Source: a virus
DNA: 51,907 bases
Virus record (IMG/VR): IMGVR_UViG_3300036772_000282
Location: 1-51,907 of that record
Direction: 5' to 3' (one strand)
Made by a program: the position numbers and the translations under genes. Shown here in pieces: positions 43,372-51,907 of this stretch; within the stretch, counting starts at the first letter, position 1; every line of letters starts with the position of its first letter. Below the pieces are notes generated by a model. That model did not search any database. It had not been told where the DNA came from and saw nothing but the letters and a program-made list of their open reading frames with translations.

Positions 43372-44292
43372 ATGACCCTCTCTGAATTAGAAAACGCGTT
43401 TGATAATTTCAGGATGTTATCGCAGGATGGCATCACCACGCATGGGTCATTACACACTGGGTACGCCGTGAATATTCCCGAAAGTCTTTCAGCAGGAAGT
43501 GGCGCTACCGGCGGAGGGGGCGGAGGGGGCGGAACACCAACTGGGGCGTGTTGTGTCGGTTCGACTTGTTCAATTACTACAGCCGCAGCGTGTACTAGCA
43601 TGGGTGGAACTTATCAAGGAAACGGAATGCCGTGCAGTCCCAACCCATGCGCCCCAACTGGGGCATGTTGTATTGGCTCAGCCTGTTCAATCGCAAGTGC
43701 GGTAGATTGTTTTCACGCGGGGGGAACTTATTATGGGAACGGATCAACGTGTGCTTCTGAGCCTTGCGGGGGTCCAATTGGTGCTTGTTGTGGTTCGGGA
43801 GGAACTTGTTCGATTACATCTAGCGCTTCATGCGCAGGTATAGGCGGAAATTGGCATTTTGGAGTGACCTGCGGGCCACCAAATCCATGCCTTCGATCTG
43901 GAGCCTGTTGCGACGGGCCGGGGAGTTGTTCGGAAACACTTTATGAATTCTGTGATTGGGGTGCGCCGGGTACGTTTTTCATTGATGGCGGGCATTGCTC
44001 TCTAGGAGCATGCAATTTTGGAGCTTGTTGCGGGACGCCGCAATGTATTAGTTCCTCGGCGTATTGTGACGCCATTTTAGGAACTTGGGTAGCTGGGTGT
44101 GATGGCTGTGTTTCCGGCAACACTTGCTGTAATGGTTACTTGGGGCGGTGTTGCGGGTGTAATCATATAACTGGAAGCCCCTTCTGTTTTGAAACTGTTG
44201 AATCAGAATGCTCGGGAAGATACGGCGGGGTGTTTACTCTTGGAATGGGGATACCTTGCTATGATGATGGCACATGCCCCACGTCGTGTTGA
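43372..44292 (+). CDS. GACC-repeat Cys-rich surface protein, 306 aa, five modules
   Basis: Paralogue of the upstream gene: same N-terminal block (TLSELENAFDNFRMLSQDG, THGSLHTGYAVNIPESLS), poly-Gly hinge, then five GACC modules (GACCVGSTC, GACCIGSAC, GACCGSGGTC, GACCDGPGSC, GACCGTPQC) and a final Cys-dense end (TCCNGYLGRCCGCNH). About 42 bp of DNA around 43630-43672 are identical to 42781-42822 of the upstream gene, pointing to duplication or gene conversion. The stop TGA is followed by CA (TTGACA). Probably a modular, disulfide-stabilised virion surface protein. Confidence 0.75.
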   Translation: MTLSELENAFDNFRMLSQDGITTHGSLHTGYAVNIPESLSAGSGATGGGGGGGGTPTGACCVGSTCSITTAAACTSMGGTYQGNGMPCSPNPCAPTGACCIGSACSIASAVDCFHAGGTYYGNGSTCASEPCGGPIGACCGSGGTCSITSSASCAGIGGNWHFGVTCGPPNPCLRSGACCDGPGSCSETLYEFCDWGAPGTFFIDGGHCSLGACNFGACCGTPQCISSSAYCDAILGTWVAGCDGCVSGNTCCNGYLGRCCGCNHITGSPFCFETVESECSGRYGGVFTLGMGIPCYDDGTCPTSC

Positions 44293-44322
44293 CAATGAAA
44301 CATTCTTGAGAGAAATTTCAAA

Positions 44323-44529
44323 ATGAAATTAGGAGATGCCGTAGCCTCAATTGCAACCCCAATCGCACGTAGCCTTCAGCTACCGTGCATCGATCCGCAA
44401 ACTCAACAGTTGCGCCCCGATTCCCCTTGTGCTAAAAGACAGGAAGCATTAAACAATTTTTCAGATGCCGTATACGACGTCTTCTGGAAGAGAGCAAAAG
44501 AAAAATATGATCAGTTACATAGTAAATAA
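44323..44529 (+). CDS. Hypothetical protein, 68 aa
   Basis: A 68-aa helical protein (MKLGDAVASIATPIARSLQL, C-terminal [16 protein letters not shown]) with two Cys. It starts 30 nt after the GACC-protein stop. Amphipathic and possibly a virion or chaperone-like helper for the surface proteins. No homology recognised. Confidence 0.5.
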   Translation: MKLGDAVASIATPIARSLQLPCIDPQTQQLRPDSPCAKRQEALNNFSDAVYDVFWKRAKEKYDQLHSK

Positions 44530-44680
44530 AGCCACCACAGAAACGTACGTAGTAATCGCGGACACTCCTCAGGCCGCACAGAAAACAGTTGAACAGGGGC
44601 AGGGAGAATTGGCGAACCTCAACACAAATTATCAAGTTCGCCCTCAACCGCAGATGCCGCAACCGGTTGCGCCTAAATAA
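44507..44680 (+). CDS. Hypothetical protein, 57 aa
   Basis: Starts [20 protein letters not shown]; an earlier in-frame ATG (44465) would overlap the previous gene further. It overlaps the 68-aa gene by 23 nt. A strand-rich first half, then Gln/Pro-rich ([14 protein letters not shown]) tail. Function unknown. Confidence 0.5.
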   Translation: MISYIVNKATTETYVVIADTPQAAQKTVEQGQGELANLNTNYQVRPQPQMPQPVAPK

Positions 44681-44701
44681 ATTTCAAGTAGTCTGTAGGG
44701 A

Positions 44702-46084
<1,383 letters not shown>

Positions 46085-46091
46085 CTATTCT

Positions 46092-46382
46092 ATGAAAAAA
46101 ACCGCAGTTACAAAACCAAGCCTCCCCGCAAATCCTATATCGTTGCCGCATCCAGCGGCTCCCATAATGCGTCCTCCTCACCAGCCATCTAGGCCCGCGC
46201 CTGCTTCGCCACTCGCACCTGAAACCGCGGAACAGAAAGAGGCAAGAATTGCCGCTGCGAATAAGGCCATACAGGAAGTGTGCAAAAGATTTGGTGTTGC
46301 GTTTCATGTTCCTTCGCTTGATATTTCCTCTGGCAAAATCTGGCCGGTCATTAGCTTGCTGGCCACTGATAAACCACAGTAA
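46092..46382 (+). CDS. Hypothetical Pro-rich protein, 96 aa
   Basis: A 96-aa protein with a Pro/Ala/His-rich first half (SLPHPAAPIMRPPHQPSRPA) and a helix (EQKEARIAAANKAIQEVCKR) leading to a short domain. It ends inside the 10-bp arm of an inverted repeat. No motif recognised. Confidence 0.5.
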   Translation: MKKTAVTKPSLPANPISLPHPAAPIMRPPHQPSRPAPASPLAPETAEQKEARIAAANKAIQEVCKRFGVAFHVPSLDISSGKIWPVISLLATDKPQ

Positions 46383-46434
46383 GAGATAGTTGCATCAAGG
46401 CGGCTCTTACTGTAATCTCATCATGAATGAGATT
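46376..46434 (+). promoter_or_regulatory. Two inverted repeats; the second contains the next start codon
   Basis: ACAGTAAGAG (46376-46385) pairs with CTCTTACTGT (46404-46413), perfect 10 bp with an 18-nt loop holding the purine-rich AAGGCGG. AATCTCAT (46414-46421) pairs with ATGAGATT (46427-46434), perfect 8 bp with a CATGA loop; the ATG of the next gene (46427) is in the 3' arm. In mRNA this would hide the start codon and could control translation of the following structural gene. Confidence 0.55.
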
Positions 46435-47368
46435 AACGCTCGGAATCGCCAAGGAAAAACTTGCATCGCACTCGCCCGCGGAAGTATTAGAAGACCGCAT
46501 TAATCGCGCCATTGAACGCATCCTAGTGGATGGAAAGTTTAACGGTTCGCTGGATCGCATCATGTTGCAAGTGCTTTATGGCGACCTTACTTTACCTCGG
46601 CAATATCGCACAGTGGAAGGCGTCAAGATTGACCGTAATAACGATGGAAGTTTTAGGGTACGAGTTCTTACAAACGGATGGTATGAATTTCTTGAAGCGA
46701 AGGTAACTGTCCAAGATTTAAATCGCCAAGGGTTTGGGATGGATACTGTGCAATCCCGAGGAGACGGATGGCCTATCATGCACGATCTTCCGCAAGGCGG
46801 ATTCTTTCAGTTGGCTTTCACAGGATCGCCCAATCCTACTGTTACTATCTCTGGGCGGGACGCTAACTTCATGCCCATACAGTTAGTGCTAAACAACACC
46901 ACTATAACCGCTAATCCCTTTACCAGAATAGATAGAGTTCACATGGGTATTACACCTTTTGTTACTTTCCTTACTCATGTCACCGACAACCCTGTTATAT
47001 CAACCACTGTTACCACGAACCTTGCCATCATGGAACCATTGGAGCAGGAAACATTTTACCGTAGGTATCACGATGACTCACTCAGCAATGTCCCTACGTG
47101 TAACGCCATTTGTTACGTCAAGAAAAGGCACCTTGAATACGAGAGCGACAACGATATTTTAGAAATAACAAACCTAACCGCATTAGGATTCGAGATGGAC
47201 AGCCTTCAATACATGGCGGAAAACGATATTTCCGTGGCCAATCAGTATCATGACGAAGCGATCAGGGTGTTAAACGAAGAGTTGAAAGACGTTCATGCTG
47301 TTGATGAAGTGCCTACGTTAAGATTCAGATATCCAGGGGGATGCAATAGACTAGTATCCCATTACTAA
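46427..47368 (+). CDS. Tail or neck structural protein, 313 aa
   Basis: A 313-aa protein of phage structural type: helical N-terminus (MRLTLGIAKEKLASHSPAEV, LEDRINRAIERILVDGKF), then VLYGDLTLPRQYRTVEGVKI, a block seen in many phage adaptor/tail proteins, and a beta-rich middle with a Gly-Pro-Asn loop (FTGSPNPTVTISGRDANFMP). Seems unlike the Cys/collagen proteins nearby, so it may be a core tail component. Start codon in a hairpin arm. Confidence 0.6.
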   Translation: MRLTLGIAKEKLASHSPAEVLEDRINRAIERILVDGKFNGSLDRIMLQVLYGDLTLPRQYRTVEGVKIDRNNDGSFRVRVLTNGWYEFLEAKVTVQDLNRQGFGMDTVQSRGDGWPIMHDLPQGGFFQLAFTGSPNPTVTISGRDANFMPIQLVLNNTTITANPFTRIDRVHMGITPFVTFLTHVTDNPVISTTVTTNLAIMEPLEQETFYRRYHDDSLSNVPTCNAICYVKKRHLEYESDNDILEITNLTALGFEMDSLQYMAENDISVANQYHDEAIRVLNEELKDVHAVDEVPTLRFRYPGGCNRLVSHY

Positions 47369-47370
47369 AT

Positions 47371-48477
47371 ATGGCCTATCCTTATACCTATACTGACTAT
47401 AACGATTTTGAGGGACCATTTGAGGAGTCTAATGAAGGGGCTGCACCTTGGGAATCGGCGGGCGGGGCATCATTCGCCCCTCCTCCTTCTAGGCCGCCAG
47501 CAAAGAAAAAAGAAGAGAAGAAACTAACGGGGGCGACGGGAGCGACAGGACCATCACAGCCGCAACCACAACCACAAACTGCGCTGGATCGGCACCCTGA
47601 GTTTAGAAATGCTTTGGCGCAACACGATCAAAATGTTAATTCGGGAAATACTTGGCAGGAGCGTTCTGCAGCGACAGCTAACGCTGCCGCGGATCAAGCT
47701 AATGGGCCTCCTCATGTGGTGGGCTATCATTGGACGGCGGGAACGGGCGGAGTTTCGGGTGGGAACGATGCGGGGATGATAGTTCATTATAGCGACGGCA
47801 GCAGTCAGTGGGTTCCCACAAATAAACCAGGAGAATTTCCCCCGTCGGTACAAACTACTCAAAGCGCCCAAGATGCTTTACTTGCCCGAGCTAATGCGGG
47901 CCTCAGAGCAAATGCGCTTAATCCTAATTCTCCGGTAGGCGGCATAATTCCAAGTTGGAATAGCCCCACTGGTAGAAATATTGATACCTCTAATCCGGCT
48001 CAGGTAGGCGCAGCAACTGAGGCGGTAAAAGCATTTCAAGGCGGAGCGTCTGTCGAAGACATAGCCAAATTGTCCGCCGCCTCTGGAACTACTACTGATT
48101 TAGGCGGCAGCAATCCTCCTTCCGGTTGGTTAGACCGAGCTATTGCCGCCTCTAAAGCAGGACAAACTACGTTTAACACCGGAGCCGCGCAAGGCAGTGG
48201 ACAATATCCTGTAGGGCAAGTAAGCGCCGGTAATCCCCTCGAAAGTACATATGTATCTACCCCTTCTGGGGGCACAGTCGGATTAGGTAGAGCTGGGCAA
48301 AACGATAATCCTACCCCGCCTGCGACAAATCCTGGGGTATTGTATGAAGCGGCTGCCCGACAAAATCGTCAAAGTTCATTTAATGCAACGGCTTCGGCGG
48401 ATCAGCAAAACCGTGAAAATTTATACCAAGCCATCCAGAAGGCGCAGCAATCGAAGAACGACAACAACACTTATTAA
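47371..48477 (+). CDS. Low-complexity virion protein, 368 aa
   Basis: Pro/Gly/Asn/Gln-rich, mostly disordered (PPPSRPPAKKKEEKKLTGAT, SQPQPQPQTALDRHPEFRNA), with a possible small globular part around GPPHVVGYHWTAGTGGVSGG and C-terminal helix (NRENLYQAIQKAQQSKNDNN). Starts 2 nt after the previous gene. May be a virion internal or tail-associated protein, like the next two genes. Confidence 0.55.
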   Translation: MAYPYTYTDYNDFEGPFEESNEGAAPWESAGGASFAPPPSRPPAKKKEEKKLTGATGATGPSQPQPQPQTALDRHPEFRNALAQHDQNVNSGNTWQERSAATANAAADQANGPPHVVGYHWTAGTGGVSGGNDAGMIVHYSDGSSQWVPTNKPGEFPPSVQTTQSAQDALLARANAGLRANALNPNSPVGGIIPSWNSPTGRNIDTSNPAQVGAATEAVKAFQGGASVEDIAKLSAASGTTTDLGGSNPPSGWLDRAIAASKAGQTTFNTGAAQGSGQYPVGQVSAGNPLESTYVSTPSGGTVGLGRAGQNDNPTPPATNPGVLYEAAARQNRQSSFNATASADQQNRENLYQAIQKAQQSKNDNNTY

Positions 48478-48479
48478 TT

Positions 48480-49484
48480 ATGGCTAGACGAACTTATCGC
48501 TACAATCTCGGGGCACAAGCTACCCCAGCTCCCGTCGCCCCAACTCCTGCGCCGCTATCACAAAAAGATGTATTGGCCGAGGCCCACCAAAATCTACGGG
48601 ATGCCTTGGCCGAACAGGCGGCACGACTAAAAAGCACTACCGACCAATTTCAAATGAATCATGCCATGGTTACAATGACTAGACAGGAGCAAGAGACATC
48701 TGATGCCAATAATTTTTTACGATTTTACAGAATGATCAACCCCAATGACCCAGATCGTCGGGAACTAATGGGACATTTATTTACCCGTTTCCCTTTTGCT
48801 TCGGCTAATTCAGCAGTGAACCAAGTTATAGACAAAGACGACGCAAAACAACCAAAATTGGGGGTATTAGATAAAGACGAGCAGGCGTATTTAAAGGCCC
48901 ACGGTCCTGGAACCGCGGACTGGAAAGCCGCTGAAGCTACTCACGGTCAAAACATGTCACCGACTCAAGCCATTCAATATGGTAGGTCGTGGGATTTACT
49001 TAAGAAATCCATAGGCGTTCCTTCCGGCACGCCGGAAGGAATCAATCTTGATGATTACGTGAAGAACGTAGCCAATAGTTTAAAACAGCCCAACGCCCCC
49101 AGTGCTGGTGGCGCGGCTCCGCCCCCACCTTCTACGCCCGCCCCCGCAGCCGCAGCGGGTTGGGCTGGCGCTGATCTGACAGGACAAGTCGCGCCGCTTA
49201 ATACACCAGCACCCCCCAGTGCGGCAGTCTCCACAGTCCCGGCCACTCCAGCAACTCCTCCTGCCGCTCCGCAAGGTCAACAAAAAGGCAGTGAATTTTT
49301 GCAAACTGTTTTTCCTAAAACTTCTCAGGTTCCCGCCGCCGCTGCGGCCACGAATCGAGGCGAACTAAACGATATGTTGAATCAGCAACCGGAGACACAG
49401 TTTGTTGCTCCTTCGCCCTCTCCGCAGCCTACGCCGACGCCTCCCCCGCAGAATAAAGCAGAACAACAATTTTATCTTGCATAA
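48480..49484 (+). CDS. Virion-region protein, 334 aa, Ala/Pro-rich
   Basis: A 334-aa protein with a helical first half (QKDVLAEAHQNLRDALAEQA; QMNHAMVTMTRQEQETSDAN), then NNFLRFYRMINPNDPDRREL (head- or tail-like), and an Ala/Pro-rich disordered second half (GGAAPPPPSTPAPAAAAGWA). The stop shares one base with the next start (TAATG). It may be part of the internal-virion-protein set with the next gene. Confidence 0.55.
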   Translation: MARRTYRYNLGAQATPAPVAPTPAPLSQKDVLAEAHQNLRDALAEQAARLKSTTDQFQMNHAMVTMTRQEQETSDANNFLRFYRMINPNDPDRRELMGHLFTRFPFASANSAVNQVIDKDDAKQPKLGVLDKDEQAYLKAHGPGTADWKAAEATHGQNMSPTQAIQYGRSWDLLKKSIGVPSGTPEGINLDDYVKNVANSLKQPNAPSAGGAAPPPPSTPAPAAAAGWAGADLTGQVAPLNTPAPPSAAVSTVPATPATPPAAPQGQQKGSEFLQTVFPKTSQVPAAAAATNRGELNDMLNQQPETQFVAPSPSPQPTPTPPPQNKAEQQFYLA

Positions 49485-51907
49485 TGGCCGATGATATACA
49501 ACCAACTCAAACAGACACTCCAGCCGCCCCCGCCGCCCCGCCTCCCGATTGGACGACTGGGGCTTCTGTACATGCTCCGGCAAATGCACCCCCACCTCCA
49601 GCTTGGGCAGATGTTAAAGCCGCTCCCGAGTTCGCTCAACTCAATCCCAACGAGCAAGTAACCGCCTTTAACCACTGGCGCAATGTCGCCGTGAACCATG
49701 CTACCACGCTTTCGGGAGGAACGGAGAACGTGCAGCAGATGACACAGGACTTCAATAATTCTGTGGCTCCAGAGGTGCAACGTCTTGGTAAAGCCGCGCA
49801 AGATTATAACCTACAACATCCCGGATTTAACGAGCCGACCTTGGAGCCTGAAGGATTTTGGGGAACCGCCGGTCGAGCAGTGGCCAGTCGTATCGGTCCC
49901 GCCGCGGCACAGGCTTTCGGTGCTGGTGCCGGAGGGGCAATAGGCCTTGGCGCTGGTATTGAAACTGGGCCAGGTGCAATTGCCACAACTCTTGGTGGAG
50001 CCGCTATTGGCGGAGTTGCCGCAGGACAATTAGCTGAAAACGCCCAGAAGAGTCTCATGGGCGAGGAATGGTATAACCGCAATATCAAACAACAGGAGAT
50101 CAACGCACAGGCCCATCCTTTCGCGCATACTCTCGGCACCACTATACCTTTCTTAGTTTCTATGTTTACGGGGGCTGAAGAGTCCGCAGCTCTCAAACCA
50201 TTGATGAATAAAATTATCACAGAGGAAAGTCCGCGTATTGCTAAACTTATGGGACTGGGGACTGAGGGGGCGGTAACAGGAGCCGCAGGTGGCGCTCGTG
50301 CCGGAGCCCTTGCCGCGGCGCAGGACAAAGCAGAGGCAACTCCAAGTGATATCGCGCAGGGAGCAGGTAGAGGAGCGATTACGATGGGTTCTGCTGGAGC
50401 AGTTGGGGGAGCACTAGGATTGTTTCCAGTGATGAAGACAGTGTTGGGACAGGCGATAAGAGGCATCCCAGATTCGGCGGTCATGGCTACGTCTGGAGAG
50501 CTATACGACTCCGTACAAGAAGGCCGACCATTTAATTTTAAGAAGGTAGAACAGGAAACAGGGGGCAGTCTCCCCGCTTTCGTATTACAAAATGCAGTAT
50601 TGGGATGGCTGCACGGGGCCCCCATGCGAATGAAGAATGCCCCAGCTACAGAAGCTGCGCCCGCCGAAGCTAACGCCAAACCAGATGCCGCGGTAGTCGC
50701 TCAACGTATACAGCAGCTAAAGGATAATCCGAATCAAACTCCAGATGTTCAAAAAGAGTTAGCCGACCAACAGCAACTTCATCAAATGCTGCAGCCTTCT
50801 CCGGAAGCTCCGAAAGAAGCCGCGCCCCCGATAACTCAGGCAGAATTGCGGCAACGTGTGGAAGGAATCACACCTCCAGAAGCGCCTGCTCCAGAAGTAA
50901 AGCCCCCACCCTCGGATGACGAAGCCGCCAGACTGCAGCGGGCTAAAGAAAATATTCAAAGCTCGGGAGTTAGCGAGGAAATGAAGACCAAGCTTATCAA
51001 GCCGATAGACGATGAACTCGCTCGCCGTCAGCCCGCCCCTGAAGCTGCTGCCCCCGCTGAACTTACCGCCGAACCAGTAAAAGCTGAGCCTGTCGCCGCA
51101 AAACCGGCACAAATCGAACCAACAAAGGCAGAACCTACCGCCGAAGCAGTAAATCTGACTACTGCTGAAGCCGACACCAAACAGAAATTGGAACGAGCGG
51201 AAGGAAGTCTTTCTGAACAAGGCCAGCAGAAATTGGATACCCTACGGGCAAAAGCAGAAGGAACGCCACAAGCGCCGGTAGAGTTAGCCACTAAGACCCG
51301 ACAGGATTCCGCGCAAAAGATTTGGGACGACTCTTTAGAAAGTGGGGCGGTACCTACAATTCAAGAGGTACAAAAAGCCGTAGGCGCGAAAGGCGCTAAA
51401 GAATTTTTCACCAAACTACAAGACGCGCATAAGGAAGTCTACCCTGCAGAAACTCTCCCTGAGGGATCGAAAGAACTGGAGCCAGGAAGAGTGGAAGTTC
51501 CTACAGGGAAGACAGACGCCAATGGAAATCCCGTTACGGAAGTAAGGTCGCATTTTACCAATGATACAGAGGCGACAGCGCAGCAGGTGAACAGGGGAGA
51601 TGTGTTGCCAACCGTTCCGAAAGAACTGGAAGACAAACTCAATCCAAATATTCTTACCAAGCGCGACGCCGACGGCAACCTACAAGTGACCGGCGTGAAT
51701 CATCCCGACTACGGAGAACTTCGTAATGCTGGGGATCTGGATAAGGCAAAAGCGCCGGAAGTAGCAGAACGCTCCGAGCGGCAGACAAAGGCTGAGACTC
51801 TACCGGAACTTACAGACGAAGGAAAACAAGCCGCGCAAGAACGACTTAGCGTTGCGTCTACCGATGACTTGGACAAACTGGACAAGTTCATGAAGAGTCA
51901 TAGCTAT
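49484..51907 (+). CDS. Large Gly/Ala-rich internal virion (ejection) protein, N-terminal 808 codons
   Basis: The frame is open from ATG 49484 to the window end with no stop. The first ~130 residues are Pro/Ala-rich. Then a Gly/Ala-rich hydrophobic segment (AAQAFGAGAGGAIGLGAGIE, TTLGGAAIGGVAAGQLAENA) looks like membrane-inserting helices, as in podovirus ejection proteins. Further on comes a long stretch of Ala/Glu/Lys-rich helix (GVSEEMKTKLIKPIDDELAR; EAAAPAELTAEPVKAEPVAA). Such very large proteins at the end of the structural region form the core or ejectosome and help DNA enter the cell. Any enzymatic domain would lie further downstream. Confidence 0.65.
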   Translation, partial: MADDIQPTQTDTPAAPAAPPPDWTTGASVHAPANAPPPPAWADVKAAPEFAQLNPNEQVTAFNHWRNVAVNHATTLSGGTENVQQMTQDFNNSVAPEVQRLGKAAQDYNLQHPGFNEPTLEPEGFWGTAGRAVASRIGPAAAQAFGAGAGGAIGLGAGIETGPGAIATTLGGAAIGGVAAGQLAENAQKSLMGEEWYNRNIKQQEINAQAHPFAHTLGTTIPFLVSMFTGAEESAALKPLMNKIITEESPRIAKLMGLGTEGAVTGAAGGARAGALAAAQDKAEATPSDIAQGAGRGAITMGSAGAVGGALGLFPVMKTVLGQAIRGIPDSAVMATSGELYDSVQEGRPFNFKKVEQETGGSLPAFVLQNAVLGWLHGAPMRMKNAPATEAAPAEANAKPDAAVVAQRIQQLKDNPNQTPDVQKELADQQQLHQMLQPSPEAPKEAAPPITQAELRQRVEGITPPEAPAPEVKPPPSDDEAARLQRAKENIQSSGVSEEMKTKLIKPIDDELARRQPAPEAAAPAELTAEPVKAEPVAAKPAQIEPTKAEPTAEAVNLTTAEADTKQKLERAEGSLSEQGQQKLDTLRAKAEGTPQAPVELATKTRQDSAQKIWDDSLESGAVPTIQEVQKAVGAKGAKEFFTKLQDAHKEVYPAETLPEGSKELEPGRVEVPTGKTDANGNPVTEVRSHFTNDTEATAQQVNRGDVLPTVPKELEDKLNPNILTKRDADGNLQVTGVNHPDYGELRNAGDLDKAKAPEVAERSERQTKAETLPELTDEGKQAAQERLSVASTDDLDKLDKFMKSHSY

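Noticed and set aside
49804-50679. Long minus-strand frame (291 codons) near the right end
   Set aside because: Antisense to the open 808-codon sense frame that continues to the window end; Ala/Pro/Ser composition is typical of a reverse-strand shadow.

Overview
This window is a contiguous piece of a double-stranded DNA tailed-phage genome, open at both ends. The evidence is a large terminase, portal, scaffold-like protein, major capsid protein, tail fibre/spike genes and a lysis cassette on the + strand, and a phage replication and nucleotide-metabolism module on the - strand. No integrase, repressor, reverse transcriptase, tRNA or CRISPR array was seen, and no small terminase was recognised. 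Several features hint at a Gram-negative, possibly PVC-type or similar environmental host: putative spanin-like lipoproteins, a Sec-signal endolysin, Cys-rich GACC repeats and lipopolysaccharide-type sugar enzymes. That host assignment is inference only.

Left arm (1-17,497, all leftward). Genes are packed head to tail, mostly with 4-nt ATGA start/stop overlaps. Reading leftward from 17,497: a small PD-(D/E)xK-like nuclease, a GDP-mannose-3,5-epimerase-like enzyme, a small GKGD-type protein, a SAM methyltransferase, a two-domain glycosyltransferase, a zinc-binding protein, an SNF2-type helicase, a Cas4/RecB-like Fe-S nuclease, two tiny membrane peptides, a possible ssDNA-binding or recombination protein, a dNMP kinase, a family A DNA polymerase, an HNH protein, a HAD phosphatase and an AEP/SF3 primase-helicase. 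A 233-bp non-coding region with AT-rich repeats follows (origin or promoter candidate, 4,197-4,429). Beyond it lie about 18 very small genes, a GT2 glycosyltransferase, a MazG-like pyrophosphohydrolase and the start of a class II ribonucleotide reductase cut by the window edge. RNR, MazG and dNMP kinase together indicate phage-controlled dNTP supply.

Right arm (17,543-51,907, all rightward). It starts from a compact divergent promoter region. The order is TerL, a glycosyltransferase inserted between TerL and portal, portal, a small protein, scaffold, a structured mRNA leader, and the major capsid protein followed by an 11-bp hairpin. Next come small virion/membrane proteins, a BppU-like protein, a 1,039-aa collagen-like fibre, a beta-helix tailspike, a lysis cassette (lipoprotein, coiled-coil/TM protein, holin candidate, lysozyme-like endolysin, C39-like peptidase) and a 1,803-aa protein with exactly phased 127-aa repeats. 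After that are three Cys-rich proteins, a second collagen-like protein, a tail/neck-like structural protein with its start codon in a hairpin, two low-complexity virion proteins, and the first 808 codons of a large Gly/Ala-rich protein that looks like an internal virion (ejection) protein.

The most unusual region is about 28.4-46.1 kb. It encodes a dense set of repetitive, modular surface proteins (collagen triplets, HLWVW modules, 127-aa repeats, GACC cysteine modules) whose DNA repeats are in frame and recombinogenic. Together with four sugar enzymes this suggests a heavily decorated, shuffling virion surface.
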